A stretch of DNA of 64,000 nucleotides, from assembly GCA_963811825.1 (NCBI GenBank), contig CAWESS010000018.1, positions 96,912-160,911 on the forward strand, written 5' to 3'. The position numbers and the translations under genes were made by a program. Numbering within the stretch: position 1 is the first letter of the stretch; each line of letters starts with the position of its first letter. Positions 57,085-64,000 of the stretch are shown one piece after another. The notes under the pieces are model-generated. The model was given only the letters and a program-made list of their open reading frames with translations, searched no databases and was not told the DNA's origin. The DNA is from Fodinibacter sp963811825 (GTDB lineage: Bacteria > Actinomycetota > Actinomycetes > Actinomycetales > Dermatophilaceae).

Positions 57085-58215
57085 TCAGACGACGCCGAGC
57101 TGGTCCCAGAGGACCAGGGCGGCGGCTCCTCGCAGGACGATGTCCTGCGGGGATCCGGCGAGCCGGACGGTGAGGGGCGCCTCGGGGTCGGCGAGGAGGC
57201 GGTCGGCGAGGGTGCGCCGGAGGACCGGCAGCACCGGGGTGAGCAGGTCCTCGGGGCCGGCGAGCACGACCTCGGACAGGTCGAGGGCGGCGACGAGAGG
57301 GGCGAGGGCGACGCCGAGGCGCTCTCCACCGGCGTCGATGGCAGCGAGGTCCTGCCCACCGGGGGCGTCGACCGCGGCGCGCAGGCGGGGGATCGACAGC
57401 CAGGTCTCCAGGCAGCCGCGCTTGCCGCAGGGGCAGTCCTCGCCGCCGTCGGTGCCGACGGTGACGTGGCCGATCTCCCCGGCGGCGTGGTGCGCCCCCG
57501 TGACCCGCAGGCCACCGGTGACGATGCCGCAGCCGACACCGCGACCGATGTGGACGAGAACCATGTCCCGGCTGGCGGGTGAGGCGCTCAGCTCAGCCTG
57601 TGTCGCGGCATCCGAGTCGTTGGTCACGAGCACGGGGAGGCCGGTGGCGTCCGCGACGAGGTCGCGCAGGGGGACGTTGGTCCAGCCGAGGTTCGGGGCG
57701 GTGCGCACGGTTCCGTCGCGGTCGACGAGGCCGGGGGTGCCGATCCCGATGCCCAGCACGGGGTGGGGGGATCGGGCCATCGTGTCGCGGACGAGGTCGA
57801 GCACGACCTCGGGGTCGACGCCGCGGCCCTGGGCGGTGTCGACGGCGGCGGCGCGCTCCTCGCGCAGGACGACGGCGCCGGTGATGTCGAGGATGGCTGC
57901 CTGGAGGCGGGCCGGCACCGACAGGTCGACGGCCAGCGTGAGCAGGCGCGCCCGGTCGAGGTCCACGAGGGTGGCGCGCTTGCCGGGGCCGGCCTGCTCG
58001 GCGGTGCCGACGTCGAGCACGCGGCCCTCGTCGACGAGGTCGGCCACGAGGGCGGACATCGTCACCTTGGTGACGCCGACCTCGCGGGCCAGCTGCGCGC
58101 GGCTCGTCGGGCCGAGGCGCCGCAGGGTCTGCAGGACCAGGGAGAGGTTCTGCCGTCGACCGTCCGCCGGGAGGACCGCAGCAGAGGTCCGGACGCGGCG
58201 CGGGGTGGATGTCAT
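57085..58215 (-). CDS. ROK-family transcriptional repressor
   Basis: 376 residues. An N-terminal winged helix (TSRAQLAREVGVTKVTMSAL) precedes a ROK sugar-binding domain with LGIGIGTPGLVDRDG and the zinc site EDCPCGKRGCLETW. NagC/Mlc-type regulators of this build release DNA on binding a sugar or sugar phosphate. It is first in the minus-strand series of transporter, NagZ and kinase genes and has a perfect palindrome over its own start, so autoregulation and operon control are likely. Confidence 0.9.
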   Translation of the reverse strand: MTSTPRRVRTSAAVLPADGRRQNLSLVLQTLRRLGPTSRAQLAREVGVTKVTMSALVADLVDEGRVLDVGTAEQAGPGKRATLVDLDRARLLTLAVDLSVPARLQAAILDITGAVVLREERAAAVDTAQGRGVDPEVVLDLVRDTMARSPHPVLGIGIGTPGLVDRDGTVRTAPNLGWTNVPLRDLVADATGLPVLVTNDSDAATQAELSASPASRDMVLVHIGRGVGCGIVTGGLRVTGAHHAAGEIGHVTVGTDGGEDCPCGKRGCLETWLSIPRLRAAVDAPGGQDLAAIDAGGERLGVALAPLVAALDLSEVVLAGPEDLLTPVLPVLRRTLADRLLADPEAPLTVRLAGSPQDIVLRGAAALVLWDQLGVV

Positions 58216-58218
58216 GCG

Positions 58219-58239
58219 AGTTAGTAAACTGTACTAACT
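58219..58239. promoter_or_regulatory. Operator palindrome of the ROK repressor gene
   Basis: AGTTAGTA-AACTG-TACTAACT, perfect 8-base arms, three bases upstream of the repressor ATG. The AT-rich sequence stands out against the GC-rich surroundings and has the TTAGTA..TACTAA look of ROK-family operators. Confidence 0.75.
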
Positions 58240-58337
58240 TATTATTCGCAACCCCCGGGATCATTCGATTCCCCGTCGGGTGCTGAGGCGGTCGCCCTGA
58301 CAGCCACCTCGGCACCCGAGTCTGGTTGGGTGGGGGG

Positions 58338-60818
<2,481 letters not shown>

Positions 60819-60831
60819 GCCCAAGCCTGCT

Positions 60832-60885
60832 GCGGGTCGAGGTGATACCGCTCGTGGATCCGTGCACCTGGGGTTCGACCCCGCG
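60832..60885 (+). terminator. Stem-loop downstream of pepN
   Basis: GCGGGTCGAGG and TTCGACCCCGC form the outer arms, with an inner GGGGT-TCG-ACCCC. The left part, GTCGAGGTGATACCGCTCG, closely resembles the left arm of the menJ/menF stem-loop near 7055. Confidence 0.5.
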
Positions 60886-60995
60886 GGTATGGGGCCCGCC
60901 CGGTTCAGTGGGGCAATCCGCGAGGGCGTGTGGCTCCGAACTACTGGAGACCACCGAGATCGTCTCCCTGGTCGCAGACCTTCCAGGAGCGAATC

Positions 60996-61703
60996 ATGAA
61001 GCGACGCACGACGGCATTCCTCGGCACCTCGGCTCTCGCGCTGGTCGCGGCGGCGTCCATCGGAGCCGGCTCGGCCTCCGCGCACCCGCAGCCATCCGGC
61101 AAGGGTGCCGATCGGACCGTGTCCCTCAGTGCCCAGCTCGACGAGCTCAACAACTCCGGTGCTTCCGGCACGGCCACCGCGACGGTGCGCAACCAGAGGA
61201 TCCAGAACATCGAGGTGCACGCGCAGGGCCTGACGCCCGACGCCCCGCACGCCCAGCACATCCACTACGGCGAGCAGGCCATGAACGAGTGCCCCGGGCT
61301 GGACCTGGACTCGAACATGGACGGGCGCATCAACACCGTCGAGGGCATCCCGGCCTACGGCCCGGTCGTCGTCTCCCTCAACACCACCGGAGACACCACC
61401 CCCGCCAGCTTCCTGGACGTCTCCCGCTTCCCGGTCTCGCACAGCGGCTCGTACAGCTACAGCCGCGACAACATCGACTTCACCCGCGTCGCCGGCACCG
61501 GCTACACCGGTGGAGGCGGCACGGCGAAGCAGATCGCCGACGCCATCCGCGCTGGTGAAGGTGTCGTCGTCATCCACGGGGTCGACTACAACGGCAACGG
61601 CATCTACGACTTCGATGGCGCAGGTGCCAGCGAGCTCGACCCGAACCTGCCCGCCGAGGCGACCGACCCCGCCGTCTGCGGTCTGCTGAAGGTCGACAAC
61701 TGA
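60996..61703 (+). CDS. Secreted CHRD-like domain protein
   Basis: 235 residues. Signal peptide MKRRTTAFLGTSALALVAAA ends near ASA-HP. The mature part resembles CHRD/superoxide-dismutase-like secreted proteins: TATATVRNQRIQNIEVHAQG, HAQHIHYGEQAMNECPG, and a late VVVIHGVDYNGNGIYDFDG. His residues in HAQHIHYG and VIHG could bind metal, but the full Cu/Zn SOD set is not evident. Function unknown; exported. CAGGAG lies before ATG. Confidence 0.7.
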   Translation: MKRRTTAFLGTSALALVAAASIGAGSASAHPQPSGKGADRTVSLSAQLDELNNSGASGTATATVRNQRIQNIEVHAQGLTPDAPHAQHIHYGEQAMNECPGLDLDSNMDGRINTVEGIPAYGPVVVSLNTTGDTTPASFLDVSRFPVSHSGSYSYSRDNIDFTRVAGTGYTGGGGTAKQIADAIRAGEGVVVIHGVDYNGNGIYDFDGAGASELDPNLPAEATDPAVCGLLKVDN

Positions 61704-61750
61704 GTCCCTGCTCCTGAAACGCTGCCGGACGTGGCCGGGTGGCGCAGAGA

Positions 61751-61787
61751 CGGATGCCGTCCGCTCGAGGTGAGCGGACGGCATCCG
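61751..61787. terminator. 16-bp perfect hairpin between convergent genes
   Basis: CGGATGCCGTCCGCTC, loop GAGGT, GAGCGGACGGCATCCG. Lies between the CHRD gene and the convergent yajQ gene and can terminate both. Confidence 0.85.
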
Positions 61788-61823
61788 GTCTGCGTTGGTG
61801 GTGGCCTTCGGGCCGCGGCTGGG

Positions 61824-62318
61824 TCAGCGGCGGTTCGTGAAGTTCAGCGCCACGTCGAGGTCGGCCTCCTTGACGAGCCGCTGCACCTCCTGGAGGTCGT
61901 CGCGTGACTTGCTCGTGACGCGCACCTCGTCGCCCTGGATCTGCGTCTTGACGCTCTTGGGCCCCTCGTCGCGGATGATCTTGGTGATCTTCTTCGCGTT
62001 CTCGGAGGAGATGCCCTCCTTGAGCGGGATGTCGAGCTTGTACTCCTTGCCCGACAGGCGCGGCCCGGCCTCGGGCACGTCGAGGTGCTTGAGCGAGACG
62101 CCGCGCTTGATCAGCCAGGTCTGCACGACGTCGAGCACCGCCTTGCAGCGCTCCTCGCTGTTGGCCTCGATCTTGATGACCTCGCCGACCAGCTCGACGG
62201 TGGCCCCCACGCCCTTGAAGTCGTAGCGGTTCGAGATCTCCTTCGCAGCGGTGTTGACCGCGTTGGCGACCTCCTGCTTGTCGAACTTGCTGACGATGTC
62301 GAACGAGCTGTCCGCCAC
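61824..62318 (-). CDS. yajQ: YajQ family nucleotide-binding protein
   Basis: 164 residues, the family's normal length. DSSFDIVSKFDKQEVANAVN at the start, EISNRYDFKG and the C-terminal DLDVALNFTNRR are invariant-type blocks. Two ferredoxin-like folds; homologues bind nucleotides, and one in Xanthomonas binds cyclic di-GMP. GTG start with AGGAGG seven bases upstream. Diverges from the tRNA-Tyr gene. Confidence 0.95.
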   Translation of the reverse strand: MADSSFDIVSKFDKQEVANAVNTAAKEISNRYDFKGVGATVELVGEVIKIEANSEERCKAVLDVVQTWLIKRGVSLKHLDVPEAGPRLSGKEYKLDIPLKEGISSENAKKITKIIRDEGPKSVKTQIQGDEVRVTSKSRDDLQEVQRLVKEADLDVALNFTNRR

Positions 62319-62380
62319 GGGTCCTCCTGGTGTCGATTCGGTGTGCCGGGTGCGGCTTGCTATCCTTCCATGCGCACCAC

Positions 62381-62464
62381 GGCAGGTTGCCCGAGCGGCC
62401 AATGGGAGTGGACTGTAAATCCATCGCGAAAGCTTCGAAGGTTCGAATCCTTCACCTGCCACCA
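62381..62464 (+). tRNA. tRNA-Tyr (GTA), CCA encoded
   Basis: Acceptor stem GGCAGGT/ACCTGCC, anticodon GTA at 62415-62417 in loop CTGTAAA, long variable arm, T-loop GGTTCGAATCC, and encoded CCA at 62462-62464. A TATCCT -10 box lies at 62361-62366. Type II tRNA as expected for bacterial tRNA-Tyr. Confidence 0.97.
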
Positions 62465-62468
62465 GTGC

Positions 62469-62513
62469 GAAAGGCCCCTTGACCTGCGGAAACGCAGTGC
62501 CAAGGGGCCTTTC
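62469..62513 (+). terminator. tRNA-Tyr terminator
   Basis: GAAAGGCCCCTTG and CAAGGGGCCTTTC are perfect 13-base arms with a smaller hairpin TGCG-GAAA-CGCA inside the loop, starting five bases after the tRNA. Confidence 0.9.
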
Positions 62514-63026
62514 TCCTACCTCGGTGCCAGGTACGTGCCAGATCCTTGGGTGCCATCGGCCTTCCAGGCCGCTCCACCATGGTGACGGCATGGTTCGCCC
62601 CAACGCGTGTGCCCCAAGTCGTCGCGGACCGCGACTCCCGCGCGACCTCTTCGTCTCGCGCCTCGGGACCGCCGCGGTACTCGGCCCGCTGGTCCGCCTC
62701 GCCGGACATCGGCCGTCTGATCCTTCATCGTTCACCGAGACCCGCGGTCTCGAGTGCGGACCGAAAGGTGTGTCCTTCCGCCGACTGAAGGAGGCCCTCT
62801 TCGCCCAGAAAGACGTCGACTGCATCCCGGGCACGAGGCGGCCAACAACTGAAGTTGGGTACAAGGGGTCACGCCGCCTCCTCGAGTGTCGACGTCGATC
62901 TCCACCGGTGTCGGCATACTGTCCGGACAGTTCAAGGGAGTGCTCGCACTGGGACTTGTCGCAGCCGCTACCGCCGGTTTCCTGCCGGGTGCTGGTGCCT
63001 GACCTTCGTGTGGCAGCGTTGGGTTC
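62514..63026. other. Non-coding gap of about 510 bases
   Basis: No open frame here has convincing coding character. It contains a small hairpin (CCAAC/GTTGG, 62842-62858) and the palindrome at 62918-62931. Being just 3' of a tRNA gene it could hold an old integration scar, but no integrase or repeat of the tRNA end is visible. Confidence 0.5.
62918..62931. promoter_or_regulatory. 14-bp perfect palindrome upstream of the AlbA_2 gene
   Basis: ACTGTCCGGACAGT, 96 bases before the GTG at 63027. Symmetry of this kind fits a dimeric repressor such as TetR. No regulator gene is adjacent. Confidence 0.5.
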
Positions 63027-63830
63027 GTGAGCGACGTGACGTGGGTGCTGGTGTGCGCGCTCGGTGTCGGGGTAGTCCTGGGTGCTGCCGGGCGGGTGAT
63101 GCTGCGCAGCCGAGTTCGTCTCAGCTGGTCGGACTCGGTCGTCGCCGGTCTGCTCGGTGCCGTCATCGGGACGCTGGTCGGTGGGCTCGTGCCGGGTGGT
63201 CCGCGCCCTTGGCTTGCGGGCCTGGCCGCCGTGCTCGGGACGGCGGCTGTGTTGCTCGTCATGGAGCGCGTGGCGGCGCGGCGCCGGGAGGTTCGCGGGA
63301 GCGTGCAGGACCTGGTGCGCGCCGGCGAGTCGGCCAAGGTCGAGTTCAAGTCGTCGGCCCGGTACAACAGGTACTCCGCCAAGCGCGACGAGCGCCTGGA
63401 GCGGGCCGTCGCCAAGACGGTCGCGGGTTTCTTCAACGCCGAAGGTGGCGTGCTGCTGATCGGGGTCGCCGACGACGGTTCGATCACCGGTATCGAAGAC
63501 GACTACACGCTGCTCAAGGCGCCCGACCGGGACCGCTTCGAGCTGTGGCTGCGGGACATGCTGACGAAGTCCATCGGCGTGGTCGCCAACAGGGACGTGC
63601 GGGTCGAGTTCGATGCGGCAGACGGTCGCGACGTGTGCCTCGTTACCGTGCCGGCCGCACGGCGGCCCGTCTTCGTGCACGGCTCGGAGGGTCATGACGC
63701 GACCTTGTTCGTGCGGCTCGGGAACACCACCCGGGAGCTCGACGTCGAGGAGGCGCTCACGTACTGCCTCGACCGCTGGGGCCGGCGCGCAATACGGGAC
63801 GCCGCCAGGTCTGCGCGGGCTCTGCGCTGA
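63027..63830 (+). CDS. Membrane-anchored AlbA_2 (Schlafen-type) domain protein
   Basis: 267 residues. The first 90 hold about three hydrophobic helices (WVLVCALGVGVVLGAAG, VVAGLLGAVIGTLVGGLV, WLAGLAAVLGTAAVLLVM). From about 100 comes an AlbA_2 domain: ESAKVEFKSSARYN, then AVAKTVAGFFNAEGGVLLIG and VADDGSITGI, followed by LFVRLGNTTRELDVEEALTY. AlbA_2 domains bind nucleic acids or nucleotides and occur in regulators and in Schlafen-like defence proteins. The membrane anchor is the unusual part. GTG start follows no clear ribosome site. Confidence 0.8.
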   Translation: MSDVTWVLVCALGVGVVLGAAGRVMLRSRVRLSWSDSVVAGLLGAVIGTLVGGLVPGGPRPWLAGLAAVLGTAAVLLVMERVAARRREVRGSVQDLVRAGESAKVEFKSSARYNRYSAKRDERLERAVAKTVAGFFNAEGGVLLIGVADDGSITGIEDDYTLLKAPDRDRFELWLRDMLTKSIGVVANRDVRVEFDAADGRDVCLVTVPAARRPVFVHGSEGHDATLFVRLGNTTRELDVEEALTYCLDRWGRRAIRDAARSARALR

Positions 63831-64000
63831 GTCCGAACGAGCCCGGCAGGTCGGCACGTGGCCGTGGATCCCCGCGTCCGGGTACCTCACAACGGACCGA
63901 GTCTGGCCAGACACCGGCCCTACCGGCAATCGTCACCCGAGCGATGCGTCATTGCGCCGCCTTGAGCGCTGCAGGCACCGTCCATCGATGACCATCCGAG

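Noticed and set aside
62381..62464. Minus-strand peptide GEGFEPSKLSRWIYSPLPLA across the tRNA gene
   Set aside because: This is the well-known false translation of tRNA-Tyr; the region folds as a perfect tRNA and the frame has no independent start or conservation.
62465..63026. Integrated element next to tRNA-Tyr
   Set aside because: No integrase, no repeat of the tRNA 3' end and no cargo genes can be seen within the window.

Overview
The window is about 64 kb of very GC-rich DNA with dense gene packing, many GTG starts and many stop/start overlaps of the GTGA or ATGA kind. Mycothione reductase, aerobic menaquinone biosynthesis (MenC end, MenD, MenF, MenG, MenJ), a deazaflavin (F420)-type nitroreductase-like protein and an actinobacterial KorAB pair all point to an actinobacterium, probably in or near the Intrasporangiaceae. 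The family-level guess is inference; the phylum-level call is solid.

Layout. 1-9.3 kb: menaquinone genes (menC 3' end, menD, menJ, menF, menG) mixed with a VOC-fold protein, mycothione reductase, and a WXG100-like small protein next to an alpha/beta hydrolase. 9.3-26.7 kb: a complete 14-gene nuoA-N operon for complex I, followed at once by a long-chain prenyl diphosphate synthase; the operon is preceded by a near-consensus Rex operator. 26.7-31.9 kb: a collapsed MFS transporter pseudogene, a PLP-enzyme/sugar-lactone-oxidase pair, DUF2804, an F420-type protein and a potassium channel. 31.9-35.9 kb (minus strand): korA-korB-rarD. 36.0-50.4 kb: a second, incomplete nuo cluster (A, B, then C, H, I, J, K, L, M, N) diverging from korAB. 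It has no nuoD, E, F or G, has a class 3 lipase gene between nuoA and nuoB, and is split between nuoB and nuoC by about 4.6 kb carrying an FG-GAP protein and a PhoX-type phosphatase. A 76-bp perfect direct repeat flanks the FG-GAP gene. 50.5-58.2 kb: htpX, then a minus-strand amino-sugar operon (ROK repressor, binding lipoprotein, two permeases, NagZ-type GH3 enzyme, ROK kinase). 58.3-64 kb: aminopeptidase N, a secreted CHRD-like protein, YajQ, tRNA-Tyr and a membrane-anchored AlbA_2 protein.

How it works together. The first 26.7 kb makes the menaquinone headgroup and side chain and the NADH dehydrogenase that reduces it. The second nuo set lacks the NADH module and lies head-to-head with 2-oxoacid:ferredoxin oxidoreductase, so ferredoxin is its likely electron donor (inference). 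It would still need a NuoD from somewhere, perhaps from the first operon.

Sequence quality. At least fourteen otherwise intact genes carry single-base shifts, almost all equivalent to one extra base, including essential-type genes such as menD, nuoB and nuoG. Five one-base losses cluster in the FG-GAP gene. I read most of these as sequencing or assembly errors, not biology, and annotate such genes full length with the break point stated.
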